This document shows positions 1-11,870 of a stretch of 64,000 bases of DNA, piece after piece; within the stretch, counting starts at the first letter, position 1, and every line of letters starts with the position of its first letter. A model generated the notes under the pieces. It made no database searches and was not told where the DNA came from. It saw only the letters and a program-made list of their open reading frames with translations. This DNA comes from Cryptomeria japonica. Lineage: Eukaryota > Streptophyta > Pinopsida > Cupressales > Cupressaceae. The position numbers and the translations under genes were made by a program. The stretch spans positions 171,067,361-171,131,360 of the forward strand of contig NC_081406.1 in NCBI RefSeq assembly GCF_030272615.1, given 5' to 3'.

Positions 1-2
1 CT

Positions 3-440
3 GCATCATCATCATCATCATCATCATCTGATAAATTTGATTGGAAAGCCTTTTATGCAAGAGAACTTGAAGAAATCAGAAAAGAGAATGAAGAAATGGA
101 GGAACTTGAAGCACTATTTGCAAGAAAAATGCCTAAAGGTCCAGTTGGAAGTAAGTATGAAGGTAAAGCACCAATTAAATGCTTTAACTGCAATAAAATT
201 GGTCATATGGCATCTAGGTATCCTGATAGACATGCAAGATTAAAGGAAGAAGCTAAAAGAACATATAAGCCTAACCCTGAATATCAGAGATATAGATTTA
301 CGAAGAATAGAGACAAATCTTGTTACTATGATGATGAAGGAGTTAACGATGATTCTGATGAAGAACCGAAAGACAATGGATGGGTTTTTGTTGCTATAAT
401 AGAAGATCAACCGACACCTACTATTCAACCGGTAGAGTAG
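3..440 (+). pseudogene. gag: copia gag C-terminal fragment with zinc knuckle
   Basis: The frame is open from base 3 and begins with a serine run encoded by a TCA microsatellite (3-29). It continues through a charged helical stretch to a zinc knuckle of the form CX2CX4HX4-, in which the expected last cysteine is tyrosine (CFNCNKIGHMASRY). Nucleocapsid knuckles bind the element RNA during packaging, so this change should weaken that role. An acidic tail follows and the frame ends at TAG (438-440), beyond which the same frame continues into protease. Element E has the cysteine intact in the same position, which supports reading the tyrosine as a mutation in this copy. Confidence 0.85.
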
Positions 441-1832
441 GTGTTGGCAGCTAAAATTGAAGATAAGGATGAATGGATCAATGATTCTGGATGTTCACAT
501 CATATGACAGGTGATAAAAGTAAATTCTTAACCTTTCAGGAATATAATGGAGGTGTAGTAAGATTTGGAGATGATAAAGCTTGTTTGATCAAAGGAAAAG
601 GCACAATATCTTTTGATGGTAAGCACAAAACTGATAATGTTTACTATGTTGAAGGTTTGAAGCATAATCTTTTGAGTGTTGGTCAATTAGTTAAAAAAGG
701 ATTTCAGTTACAATTCAAGAATGGTAAATGCAAAATCACCAACAAAACTGGTTTGGAAATTGCAACCAGTAATCAAACTAAAGGTAATATCTTTCATTTG
801 AATAACAATGAGAAGGCATGCTTGATTGCACACATTGATGAAAGTTTGTTATGGCATAAGAGACTTTGTCATGTAAATTTTGATTGCATTGTGAAAATCA
901 GTACAACTAAGGCAGTAAGGGATTTACCTAGGATTGTTAAACCTAACAATCCAGTATGTAAGGAATGTCAATTTCGAAAGCAAGTAAGAGCATCTTTCAA
1001 GAGTATTCCAGATAAATCCAATAATGTTCTTGACTTAATTCATACTGGTTTATCTGGTCCAGCAATAACTAGAAGTCTGCAAGGAGATAGATATTTTATG
1101 CTAATCATTGATGTCTATTCGAGAATGTGTTGGGTTACTTTTCTCAAGGAGAAATCATAAGATTTTGGGAAATTCAAACTATTCAAGGTGATGGTAGAGA
1201 ATGAAATCGGTAAGAAAATCAAATGTTTGAGATCAGATCAAGGAGGTGAATTCACATCTAAGGAATTTAATACATTTTGTGAAGTGAATGGAATCAGAAG
1301 ACAACTATCTACACCCTGGACACCCCAACAGAATGGAGTTGTTGAAAGAAAGAACATATCTATTTTGGATGTAGCTAGAAGTATGTTATCAGAAGCAAAT
1401 CTATCTCATGTATATTGGAGAGAAGCAGTGAGTACAACGGTTTACACATTCAACAAAGTTCACATCAAAGGTGAAACCAGTAAGAGCCCTCATGAACTAT
1501 GGTTTTGTAATACTCCTACTCTTAAATATTTCAGAATATTTGGAAGTAAATGCTATATTAGAAGAGATGACTATATTGGCAAATTTTATCCTAGAAGTGA
1601 TGAAGGAATATTTCTTGGCTATTCATCTAAGAGAAAGGCATATAGATGTTTTAATAAGAGATTGCAGAAAATTGTTCAAAGTACAAATGTGAAGATTGAT
1701 GAACAATTCAAAGATAATTCAAGGTACATGGACTATGAACCGACAATAGAAATAATATCAAATGAACCTACATTGAGTACACCGGTACAGAATGTTGATC
1801 CAGTCACACGGCAACAAGTAAAAACACCCTAG
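441..1832 (+). pseudogene. pol: copia protease and integrase (decayed)
   Basis: A retropepsin active site reads DSGCSHHMTG near 480-520. It is followed by the GAG-pre-integrase zinc region (HKRLCH and CKEC) at roughly 850-975 and the integrase core. In the core I see the second catalytic Asp in RSDQGGEF (about 1237) and the catalytic Glu in NGVVERKN (about 1345). The first Asp lies in the segment IIDVYSRM near 1107, where relatives have DDYSRM. An in-frame stop lies at about 1158 between core halves and another near 1830. The C-terminal integrase segment [12 protein letters not shown] is preserved. No start codon is needed because the region is normally translated as part of one polyprotein. 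Confidence 0.88.
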
Positions 1833-2831
1833 TATGTAAGATTGAATCACTTTGAAAATCAGATAATTGGGAACAAGTATCAAGGTGTTATGACTAGAGG
1901 AAGACTAGCAAATGAAGAGGTATGTCTTTTTTCTTAAATTGAACCAGCATCAGTTAATGAGGCATGTGAAGATACACATTAGATTAAAGTTATGGAAGAT
2001 GAATTGGTACAAATTAAAAAGAATAACACATGGACATTAGTTCCCCGGCTTAAAGACAAAAATGTAATTGGAACTAAATGGGTATTCAGAAATAAAATTA
2101 ATGAAGATGGTAAGGTAATCAGAAATAAAGCAAGATTAGTGTGTAAGGGATATTCACAGAAAGGAGTTGATTATAATGAAACCTTTGTACCGGTAGCTAG
2201 AATTGAGGCAGTCAGATTATTTTTGGCTTTTGCAGTACACAAGAACTATAAAGCATATCAAATGGATGTTAAATGTGCATTTCCGAATGGAGATCTTGAA
2301 GAGGAAGTTTACATTGAACAACCTGATGGATTTTCTTTGACAAATGACAAAGATATGGTTTGCAGGTTAAGGAAAGCTTTATATGGATTAAAACAAGCTC
2401 CTAGAGCTTGGTATGCTAGATTGGACAAATATCTTTTGAAGATTGGTTACACTAAAGGTAATGCTGACAACAACTTATACTACAAAATAACTAATGATGA
2501 TATCTTGGTTATAGAAGTTTTTGTTGATGATATAATCTTTGGAGGAGAAGATGGATTGTGTAAAGACTTTTCTAATAAGATGCAGGAAGAATTTGAAATG
2601 TCTATGATTGGAGAGATAAAATTCTTTTTAGGATTGCAGATTTCACAAATTGATAAAGGTATATTTATATGTCAATCAAAGTACTTTGAATGAATTACTA
2701 AAGAAATTTGGCATGGAAAACTCTACACCAGTAAGCACACCTATGACTACAATTGATAAACTATCATTGAAGGATGAATCACCACCTGTTAATCTGACTA
2801 GATACAAGTCTATATAGGAGGTTTACTATAT
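1833..2831 (+). pseudogene. pol: copia reverse transcriptase (decayed)
   Basis: The fingers and palm of a Ty1/copia reverse transcriptase run from [14 protein letters not shown] (from 1992) through GTKWVFRNK and [11 protein letters not shown] to YQMDVKCAF, which holds the first catalytic Asp (about 2262). [13 protein letters not shown] follows, then the active-site loop FVDDIIFGG near 2519; FVDD replaces the common YVDD. Stops at about 1936 and 1981 precede the long open part. A stop at 2691 plus a frameshift near it separate it from the connection region (GME and STPMTT motifs readable in another frame to about 2760). The enzyme would copy element RNA into DNA in virus-like particles; this copy is not functional. 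Confidence 0.9.
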
Positions 2832-3473
2832 TTGACACAAACAAGGCCTGATATTATGAATGCAATATGTATTGTTTCAAGATTTCAGAGTAATCCTAAA
2901 GAAAATCATGAATCTGTAGTGAAAAGGATTTTTCGATATCTACAAGGGACTACAAATCTTGGTTTATGGTATCCAAGAGATGAAAACTTTGATTTATGTG
3001 CATACACAGATGCAAATTGGGTAGGAGATGTAGATGATAGAAAAAGTACCACCGGTGGACCATTCTTTCTTGGTAGCAGATTAATTTCCTGGTTGAGCAA
3101 GAAACAAAGTTTCACATCTTTATCAACAACAGAATCAGAATATGTTGCAGCAACAACTAATTGCACACAGGTATTATGGATCAAACAAATGTTGAAGGAT
3201 ATAAAGGTAAAATGCAAGGAACCTATAACTATTTACTATGATAATTTGGCAGCAATTGATATATCTAAGAATCCAGTATTTCACTCAAAAACTAAACATA
3301 TTTCTATCAAATTCAATTTTCTAAAAGAGAATGTTGAAGCAAAAGAAGTGAAATTGGTTTATGTGAATACTAAAGAGCAGATTGCAGATATTTTTACTAA
3401 GCCTTTGCCTAAGGAATATTTTGAGTATCTCAGAGAGCATCTTGGGGTTATAGCCCCACTAGTAGAGACTTAG
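2832..3473 (+). pseudogene. pol: copia RNase H domain
   Basis: The uninterrupted frame starts LTQTRPDIMNA and contains the copia RNase H signatures: YTDANWVGD (catalytic Asp near 3008), RKSTTGG, SLSTTESEYVA (catalytic Glu), YYDNLAAI (Asp near 3239) and HSKTKHI. It ends with the usual ADIFTKPLP segment and a TAG at 3471-3473. The first residue is encoded by TTG and is an internal position of the original polyprotein, not a start. This is the best preserved stretch of element A. Several G-rich, PPT-like runs follow before the LTR (for example around 3549-3560, 3645-3658 and 3703-3714). Confidence 0.9.
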
Positions 3474-3769
3474 ACAGTTGATGTTTGTCATCAACCAACA
3501 GAATTAACAGAAGAATCTTTTTCCGGCTTTGATGAGGAGAGCTACTTCTCAGGGGGAGTAGTTGGTTAAATTGATAAGTTGGTATTTTGTAATAAGTTCT
3601 ATGAACCATTTGACACTGGTTTTGTATTGCTTTGGCATTTGATGTCAAAGGGGGAGAGATATCTATGGAAAAACACATTATATTTTGGGGAGACATTATT
3701 CATTGGGGGAGAGATGGTTACTCTCTGTATCTGTATTTTGATTTCTGGTTAATAATCTCTTTGGGAGAT

Positions 3770-4843
3770 TGTTGGTATTTTGGATATGTTGGTATGGTTT
3801 TTTCATTGATGTCAACACCTATCAACACTTATCAGCACTTGGAGATTCTTGGTTATGTTCACCAGCATGTTCGGTGACTTATGCATAGTCACCGGTATCT
3901 GGTTTACTGGCAGGTTCTATTGTTCACCGACACTTGGAATGACTTGGAGATTAGTTGGTTATGTCGAAGACATTGTTTGGACACTTTGTTTTGGTGATTT
4001 GGTCATTGATCTAATCGAGTTTGCAAATTTGTTGTTACCAACAAATAGGTCTAGGTTATGGACCGACAAGCATATCTATTCCAGATCAGCATGGAACGTT
4101 ATGAAGATGATTTTCTCTTATTGTAAATGCATTGAGCTGACATGATGCATCGTATATTAATTCATTTGTAATTGATTTTATTGTAATATCTTTAGTGAGC
4201 CGACCTACTCATTTGGCCTTAGGTTTTGGTATAAATGTAAGATCTCATTTGTGAGATTGATATGGATATGGTTATGGGAATGTAATAAGTGGTAGAGCAT
4301 AAGGTATATGCAAATATAAGCAGAGCTATACATGCAGACATCATTCAAGATTCAAGGAGGTTTTGTAGAAGACAAATCAGAGCCTAACCGGTACTGAATC
4401 CGGCATATGAAGATGCTATTTTGAGCAGTATATTATCATTGGATTTAACCATCCAATTGTAGTCAGTGTGACTCCCATTTTGTGATTGAGCAGTGAGCTC
4501 TAGGCAGTTGGCCTTTCTGCATGTGCAGAATCCATATTGTACACACATACTATCTGCAGTAGTATCATCTAATTGTGGGTAAGGTTTCCCACCATGGTTT
4601 TTCCCCTTACAGGGTTTCCACGTATAGATATCTGTGTTATGTGTTGTGGATATTATTGTCTTTTTGTTTCATGCATTAAAATTTACCGGTGCTGCAATTA
4701 TCTATTAAAACTGTCTACCGGCATAAAGTTTGGTTTACTGGTATTAAGCATTAAATTTGGTTAAATCAGTTTTGGTTTGATATTCATCGACAACTGATTC
4801 CCCCCCCCCCCCCCCTCCTCTCAGTTGTCTCCGGGACCTAACA
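3770..4843 (+). repeat. 3' LTR of element A
   Basis: The boundary is set by TGTTGG at 3770, directly after a GGGAGAT purine run, and CTAACA at 4838-4843. The length is 1074 bp. A TATA-like GTATAAATG lies at about 4229-4237. Near the 3' end is a homopolymer of 16 C (4800-4815) followed by TCCTCTCAG; related LTRs in this window have a shorter C run in the same context. The related solo LTR at 14943-16291 shares the opening and the tail pattern. Confidence 0.8.
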
Positions 4844-5406
4844 AGTATGTCTATATGTGGTGTGAAAATAAAATAAAAATATGAATAGAATTATAATACA
4901 AATATTGTACCTCATTTTGTGGTTGCAATGTGTAGTTTTCTACAAAATCAACCACTTAAATATAATAGTGCCAATCAAAAAATAGTCCTTTACACATCCT
5001 GAATTGTTGATCCAACCAATGAGACTTATAGCTAGACCTTACATACTTGTAGAAAATATTTTCCTTAAAATTTGAAATATAATTAGCAACATTGACTTCT
5101 CAAGAGAGCAATATGCATCTAGAACCTTCACCTCCCCTCTTCAAACTATATTTTACCATCTCATATCTTTTTTTCTCACCAATAATTTTTTTCCAAATTC
5201 GTGTTTTCTACCCTCATGAAAAAATGAAATGAACTTTTATAGGCCACCACATTGTGAAAACTTTTCATTTAAACAATCATTTCTATGAAAGAGCACCCAC
5301 CATCTCTAACAAATGAAAAAATATCTAAGAAGTCCCTAGATGACTTTAGAAATTGCATTGCACTACACTCCTACAACATTTCATTAGTATATAAAGTAGA
5401 ATAGAT
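4844..5406. other. intervening sequence, nothing recognised
   Basis: AT-rich sequence between the LTR of element A and the split LTR of element C. I see no reading frame, RNA gene or clear repeat here. Confidence 0.5.
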
Positions 5407-5989
5407 TGTTGGAATCAATGAACATTGAGAGGGGGGGTGAATTAGTGTTTTGCAATTTTTAATTTCCTTTATCTGATTCTTAAACCACTGGATGCAAAAG
5501 AATGAAATTAAAATGTAGAAACTCAACACACACAAGCACAAAACCATAGCATCAGAATTTTTACGTGGAAAATTGGAAAGGGAAAAAATATAGTGGGATT
5601 GAGACCTACAATATTATAATATTGTGATCAAGAGTATAATAATATTACAAGGGGGATGCACATGCATTCAGGCACATTTCCTAGATCTCACTGCTCAATT
5701 ACAAAGAACAAGGCTAAAACCCCCAAAGGACTGACTATCCTACAAATGATTATAAATGATAAATGATTATCTGAAATAATGAGTAGCATCTACGAATCCC
5801 AAAATGCAATTCTGGTTAAGCACAAAAAGTATTCTTTCACTGTTTTGTCCCACTGCTCTGTTCTACTCTGCTCTGTCATATAACGGAGCATCAATATAAG
5901 AATAACGCATGTGAAACTGTGCACTAATGATTATACATTCTTTGCACACTCACATAAATATCCAAAATGCTCAAATAGATCGGTCTTAT
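5407..5989 (-). repeat. element C 3' LTR, distal part
   Basis: It starts TGTTGGAATC and contains the GAGAGGGGGGGTGAATTAG block found near this end of other copia LTRs in the window. It is interrupted after CTTAT by element B and resumes at 13346. Confidence 0.7.
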
Positions 5990-7462
5990 TGATGGTATGA
6001 TGAAATAATAAGGATCTGGTCAACTACTGAGAGGGGGGAGTGAATCAGTAGATAGAAAATTGAATAGACTTTTACCAAACTTAAAATCAACCTCTCAGGA
6101 CAAACTCTAAACTGACTAGTTTAAACACAACTTCAAATGCAATAATACTAACAAGTTAAACCGGTTTGACTACTATAACCGACTAACAGTAAAAAATCTT
6201 TGAAACTCTTAAAACCATTTGACTTAACCATTCAAATACTTAACTAACAATAGTTAAAACATATTTTGTATTGTTGTCGGTTATCATATCATATCAAAGT
6301 GGATTTAGCAGTTAAGCAATTTAACCATAGGAAACATAACCATAAAAGAATTCACCACTTGACGCAATATTTTTGACATGGAAACCCAAATGGGAAAAAC
6401 CATGGTGGGGATGAATACCCACAAGTATTATGAACTCTTTTGAAGGTCACCCTGTTAGGAGCCTAGCCTGTTAAAGCTTTACAAAAAGTCTTGTTAAGAA
6501 CAGATCCTGTTAGGGACCACTCGATTAAGGGATTGACTATAATGCCCTATTAGAAGCAATACCCTATTAGGAGTAATCTCGGTAGAGGATTTGGAATACA
6601 AGCTAATGGGCCACCTGGTTAGAGGATTTGAATAACACTATGCTTGTTAGAGATTTTTCTGGTTAGGGGATTTGACTGATGCAATTATTAGAAAACAACA
6701 GGGGTTTGTTGATCTGTTTGAATAGCACTACACTTGCTTGTTCAGATCCTTTTCATGCTCCTATATGCCTTTACACAAACTACAAATACATTATCAGGTT
6801 TGGTAACCACTCTCGCTTACTCTCAACCATAAATTTACAACTCTACAACAAAACAACTCATCAACCTTATAAACAAATCAACAGGTCGGTAACACAACAC
6901 AAACCTAAACATCTCATAGAGATTACAAATAAATTAATTCAAGTATGACCATTGGATTACAGAGCAAATTACATAGGAATCATTGCACATCATTCAAGAT
7001 ATCCTTGACCGCTCCTTGATCACCGCTTCATCGAACTTTGTAACTCATCACGTGGTTTCCATTACATACAATGAACTTTCTCATTCTCAAGACAAAAACC
7101 GTTATCTCTACGTGACATAAATCATTTAAAATATTTCTCATACAACATGCATACGTGTCATAATCTTTGTCATTCATCATTTGATCATAAACTGCTACAA
7201 CTGATTCACCAAGCTCCATCGGTTAGGGTTTGGTCTCATCTATACGTAGGGTTTCCGGTTCAACTCTCCATTTCATAAGTAATACCATTTTCCTCCACAA
7301 ACTCACCTACCAATTGCAGTTCCCTTTGCTCTCTCTTCCCACTGGTTACAAAACAACATTATAACAATATTATTACAACATCATTACAACATCATTATCG
7401 GTTAATTGACATCAATGACAACATAACATTTCATTAATGCAATCTTTATGTAAATGCCAACA
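5990..7462 (-). repeat. element B 3' LTR
   Basis: On the plus strand it runs from TGATGGTATG to GCCAACA, 1473 bp. The PPT (plus strand ATCTCCCCCTTTGGCATT, 7463-7480) abuts it. The ORF-like open stretch at 6679-6948 is LTR sequence repeated at 12589-12831, not a gene. Confidence 0.9.
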
Positions 7463-7779
7463 ATCTCCCCCTTTGGCATTGATTGCAATATAAGTATCAA
7501 TACCCTTGATTGTGATGATGTGTATAGGAATCCTGGTTTACATTTTACCACAATCATACAATTCTCCTCATAGGCTTATAGTTCTTCTCCACCTTTGACA
7601 ACAATGCCAAATTGAAAGTAAAATAGGCAATGTCAAACTTCACTATTAAGGATCATCAACCTGCAACTTGATGCTCCCCCTGTAGAATAACTTTCACTCT
7701 GCACCAATCCTGCGGTAAAATTTTGCAAGTAGCTGTGGGACTGATGTATTCTACATCATGCTCAATTGACTTCATGTAG

Positions 7780-8340
7780 GGCCACAACCCCTAGATGACC
7801 TCTAAGATACTCAAAAGTAGTCTTAGGTATAGGTTTAGTAAAGATATCTGCAAGATGCTCCTTGGTAGAAACATGCTCCAATATCACATCTTTACTTTAC
7901 ACTTTTTCTCTCAAGAAATGATACTTCAATTCAATATACTTGGTTCTAGCATGCATCGTTAGGTTCTTCAAAATATTTATGGCACTGGTGTTGTCGCATA
8001 AGATCTTTACCAGTTCTGTAAACTTGAGCTCGAATCCTTCCAGAATGTGTTTCATCCAGATAGCCTGGGTACAGTTTATATAAGCTGCAACATACTCAGC
8101 TTTAGTAGTAGACTGAGATATACAACTCTACTTCTTGCTACTCCAAGATACAAGTCTTCCTCCTAGAAAGAATGCTCCACCAGTTGTGCTTTTTCTGTCA
8201 TCAATATTACCTACCCAATCTGCATCTGTATACACCTTCAAATCAAAGCTACCTGCATATGGATACCATAAACCATAGTCAATAGTACCTTTCAAATATC
8301 TGAATATTCTCTTGGTTGCTATCAGGTGTGTCTCTTTTGG
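7780..8340 (-). pseudogene. pol: element B RNase H (decayed)
   Basis: Minus-strand translation gives the copia RNase H signatures in order: RIFRYLKGT, YTDADWVGN, RKSTTGGAFF, STTKAEYVAA and HARTKYIELK, ending ADIFTKPIPKTTFEYLRGH. At least two in-frame stops are present (one after SWSSKK). It lies between reverse transcriptase and the PPT as expected. It is not listed as a long open frame because of the stops. Confidence 0.85.
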
Positions 8341-9330
8341 ATTATTCTAAAATTATTGACCTGTCTTCCTTTTCATCAATAGACTTGGCTTCATCTTCCT
8401 TAGACAATTTACAACCTATAACCATTGGTGTCCCAACCAGTTTACAGTCACTCATTCCAAATGTCTTTAATACCTCTTTCACATATTTAGACTGTGTGAT
8501 AAAAATACCACTCTTCATCTGCTAAATTTGCAAGCTTATGAAATTTTTTCTCTCTCCCACTAGAGACATTTCAAACTCACTTTTCATTTCATTTAAAAAT
8601 TAATTTCTCGTGTCATCATTACCCCCAAATATGATATCATCTACAAACGCTTCACTAACCAATATCTTATCTCCTTCGGATTTGAGATATATGTTGTTGT
8701 CTTCACTGGTTCTCTGAAAACCTATCTTCATCAGGTGTGAATGTATCCTTTCATACCATTCTCTTGGTGCTTTCGTCAGACCATATAGTGCCTTGTGCAA
8801 TTTACATGTCATATCTTTTGCATCAGTCAAAGCATAACCTTCTGGCTGCTCAATGTGTACTTCTTCTTTGTTATTCCATTTAGAAATGTTGACTTCACAT
8901 CCATCTGATATACTTTGAATCCCTTATGTATTGCAAAAGCATGTAAAGTCCTGACACCTTCCAGTCTAGAAACTGGTGCAAAAGTCTCACCATAGTCTTC
9001 TCCTTCTTCCTGTGCATAACCTTTGTGTACCAATCTAGATTTGTTTCAGACTACTACTCCATCTTCATTCAGTTTTATCCCGAATACCCATTTATTACCT
9101 ATCACATTTTTATTCACCGCTTTGGGTACTAGGGTCCATGTGTTGTTCTTCTCAATTTGATCAAGCTCCTCCTCCATAGATTTGATCCAGTGATCATCTC
9201 CAAATGCTTCCTTAGCAGTTCTAGGCTCAATAGTGGATATCATGCAAGAATTCTCTCTAATTCTTCTTCTGGTTAACACTCCAGCATCTTTATCTCCAAT
9301 AATCTGGTCAGGATTATGATTGAGTCTCAC
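8341..9330 (-). pseudogene. pol: element B reverse transcriptase (decayed)
   Basis: Three open pieces cover the domain: 9046-9330 ([26 protein letters not shown]), 8827-9033 (VHKGYAQEEG, FAPVSRLE, YQMDVKSTF) and 8600-8830 (CKLHKALYGLTKAPREWY, then FVDDIIFGG). Frameshifts or stops separate them. The active-site loop is FVDD, as in elements A and E. The connection region to RNase H is readable only in fragments (8340-8590). Confidence 0.88.
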
Positions 9331-10395
9331 ATACCTTAGAATAACATGATCATTATCTTTAGGTTCTTCTTCATTATCATCATCTTCTTCTGAATCTACC
9401 TATTCTGGTTGAACTGGTACAACAACATCCTCTTCTCCAGTTTCAGATTTCACGGGTTCTGGTTCCAAAAATAGAATGCAAGGATCTTCTTCCTTTTTCT
9501 CCACACTGGTTTCCCCTCAAACTTTAGGATACTTATCCACTCAAACATCATCACTTTCAATGATTCTCTATGTTCGGTTATTGTAACATTTATAGGCCTT
9601 ACTCTTTGTAAAGTAACCAAGAAATATACCTTCAACACTTTTAGCCTCAAACTTGCTAACATAGTCACCTCTCTTAATAAAACATTTACTGCCAAAAATC
9701 TTAAAATATTTGACAGTAGGTGATCTACCATACCAATATTCATAAGGAGTTTTATCCTTACCTCTTTTTACCAGTATCTGGTTCATAGTGTAGAGAGTTG
9801 TACTGACAACTTCTCTCTAGAAAGTTTTTGCTAGCCCTCCTTCTATCAACATCGTTCTAGAAAATTCAACAACTGACCGGTTGTTCCTCTCTGCAATACC
9901 ATTATGTTGTGGTGTCCTCGGTGCAGAAAGCTTCCTTTTAATACCATTTTCTTCACAATATCTAGTGAATTCCTCATAAGTGAATTCACCACCTTGATCA
10001 GTCCTCAGACACTTTATCTTTTTACCACTTTCCTTTTCAGCTAAGGCCATGAATGCCTTGAACTTACCAAAATCTTCCAACTTATCCTTTAGGAATGTGA
10101 CCCACATCATGCTTGAGCAATCATCAGTGAAGATCATAAAGTATCTATCACCTTGAATACTCATAGTCCTTATGGGTCCACATAGTTCTGTATGAACTAG
10201 ATTTAACAAATGTTCTATTGAAAAAGATTTTCTCTTGAAATTTGAGGATGCCATCTTTCCCAATTGACATTCCTTACACAGAGAATTAACCAGTTTGTCC
10301 AATTGAGGAAAACCTCTCACTGACTCGGACTTACTCACTTTGACAATGTTATCAAAATTTATGAAAAAATCTCCTATGCCAAAGCGAACTATCAT
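9331..10395 (-). pseudogene. pol: element B integrase (decayed)
   Basis: The 9817-10395 piece has CKECQLGK, DDCSSMMWV, CLRTDQGGEF and HNGIAERNNR, giving the three catalytic acidic positions of copia integrase. The 9568-9786 piece continues with FKIFGSKCFIKRGDY and EGIFLGYFTKSKAY. A frame break lies at about 9790-9816. The integrase would join element DNA to the genome; this copy is broken. Confidence 0.88.
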
Positions 10396-10885
10396 CTATT
10401 TTAGCCATTAAACAATTGTTGACTTTAGGATTCAAGTGAAACAGGTTACCTTTAGTCTGCTTACTGGTTGCAATTAGTTCACCTTTTCTCCCATAGATTT
10501 TTCACATTCCATTCTTAAACTCCAACGGATAACTTCTGTCATTGAGTTGTGAAACACTCAAAAGATTGTGCTTTAGTCCTTCAACCCAATACACATCATC
10601 TGCACTGCTCTTTCCATTAAGAGAAATAGTTCCCTTACCTTTTACCATGTAGGGTGAGTCATTACCAAATCTCACAACTCCTCCTTAAAATTCCTTCAAA
10701 GTAAGAAATTTGCTATTGTCACCGATCATGTGGTGTGAACAACCACTATCAATTATCCAATCATTATAACTATCCAAGCGATAAACTAACGCCTTCTGAT
10801 TAGATGTACCCTCTTTGATGGCAACAAAGACTATGTTTTCATTAGCATCACCCTCAAATTCCTCATCAATGAATACCACCATCAA
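10396..10885 (-). pseudogene. pol: element B protease region
   Basis: The 10685-10885 piece includes the retropepsin site IDSGCSHHMIGDNSKF. Between it and integrase, broken sequence retains the HNLLSVSQL-type segment in minus translation (about 10540-10580). It lies directly downstream of gag on the minus strand and overlaps it by 20 bases in another frame, so a frameshift here is probable. Confidence 0.8.
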
Positions 10886-11800
10886 CTACAATGGGACAAT
10901 CTCTTTTGCCTTTTCCTTTGTACTTCTTGAACTTCTCATGCTTGTGCTCATTGTCACCATTAGGACAATTAGCTGAAATGTGTCCAATCTTGTTACATGA
11001 AAAGCATTTGAAAGGTAATTTACCTCTGTACTTACCAATAACTTTGGGCAACTGCTTGGCCAACAATGCTTCAAGCTCAACTAGACTGTCTTCATCATCA
11101 ACTTCTCTACTGGATCTAGATTCATAACTATGACTGGCATCTCTACTTTTCCTCATAGATGGGTTAGAAACTAAAGCTCTAAATGTAGATTCGGATTTCA
11201 AAGCACTACCATCATAACCATTTAATTCAAATGTAGTAAGCTTACTAATGATGGAATCAAGAGTTACCTTAGTTTTATCAATTGACTTTAGCTCTTGAAT
11301 GGCTGTAACTCGGATAGCGTAGACCGGTAGCAGGGTTCTCAACACCTTACTAATCAGTGTGGCATCCTCCACTTTACCACCAACACTCTTGATCTCACTA
11401 ACTATCTCCTTGATCCTTTGACCATATTGTTGGATATTTTCACCTTCACCCATCCTCATGTCATCAAATTTTCCTCTTAGACTCTCTTCTTTGGAAATCT
11501 TCACATGCTCATCACCACTGTAGATTTCCTCAATTTTATTCCATACCTCATAGGCAGTCTCTAGACCATGGACATCAACATACTCTGTATCAGACAAAAA
11601 ACTGATAATAGCCTCTAGTGCTTGATTGTTTTCTTGTTTCTCTTTTTTTAATCATCAGACATAGTCCCACTAGGTGCAACATATTGAGTAACAACATGTT
11701 CCCAGTATTGACTTCCTAGACTCTTGATATAGATTTTTATTCTAACACTCCATATTCTGTAGTTCTCTCGATTAAACTTCAAATCTTCTTTCTTCATCAT
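10866..11800 (-). pseudogene. gag: element B gag
   Basis: The gag start is best placed at the ATG pair at 11795-11800, giving a MMKKEDLKFNRENYRIW start, the capsid opening common in copia gag. The frame breaks near 11650 and resumes from about 11597 (SDTEYVDVHGLETAYEVW), then runs through the capsid (RGKFDDMRMGEGENIQQY) to an intact zinc knuckle CFSCNKIGHISANC. The stop precedes protease. Gag forms the particle that packages element RNA. Confidence 0.85.
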
Positions 11801-11856
11801 GATCTACAAGATCTTTACCTCAAGCTATTAGGCTTAGACCTTAGAAGACCTGAATA

Positions 11857-11870
11857 GCTCTGATACCAAT
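11857..11870 (-). other. element B primer-binding site
   Basis: The plus strand reads GCTCTGATACCAAT, that is TGGTATCAGAGC on the minus strand, the usual plant copia site complementary to the 3' end of initiator tRNA-Met. It abuts the 5' LTR at 11871. Confidence 0.88.

Larger units (their letters stand above)
1..4843 (+). mobile_element. Ty1/copia LTR retrotransposon A, 3' portion
   Basis: Reading left to right: end of gag with a zinc knuckle, aspartic protease, integrase, reverse transcriptase, RNase H, polypurine stretches, then a 3' LTR. Integrase before reverse transcriptase is the Ty1/copia order. The 5' LTR, primer-binding site and most of gag lie beyond the left edge. The coding part carries several in-frame stops and at least one frameshift, so this copy cannot make a full polyprotein. 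Its proteins closely resemble those of element E on the other strand, so both belong to one family. The 5 bases after the LTR are AGTAT; the matching target duplication would be off-window. Confidence 0.93.

Noticed and set aside
4800-4815. Poly-C run as a biological signal
   Set aside because: Related LTRs have a shorter C run here; homopolymer length may be slippage or sequencing error.
6679-6948. Open frame of 89 codons repeated at 12589-12831
   Set aside because: Both lie in the two LTRs of element B, so the repetition reflects LTR duplication and not a gene family.
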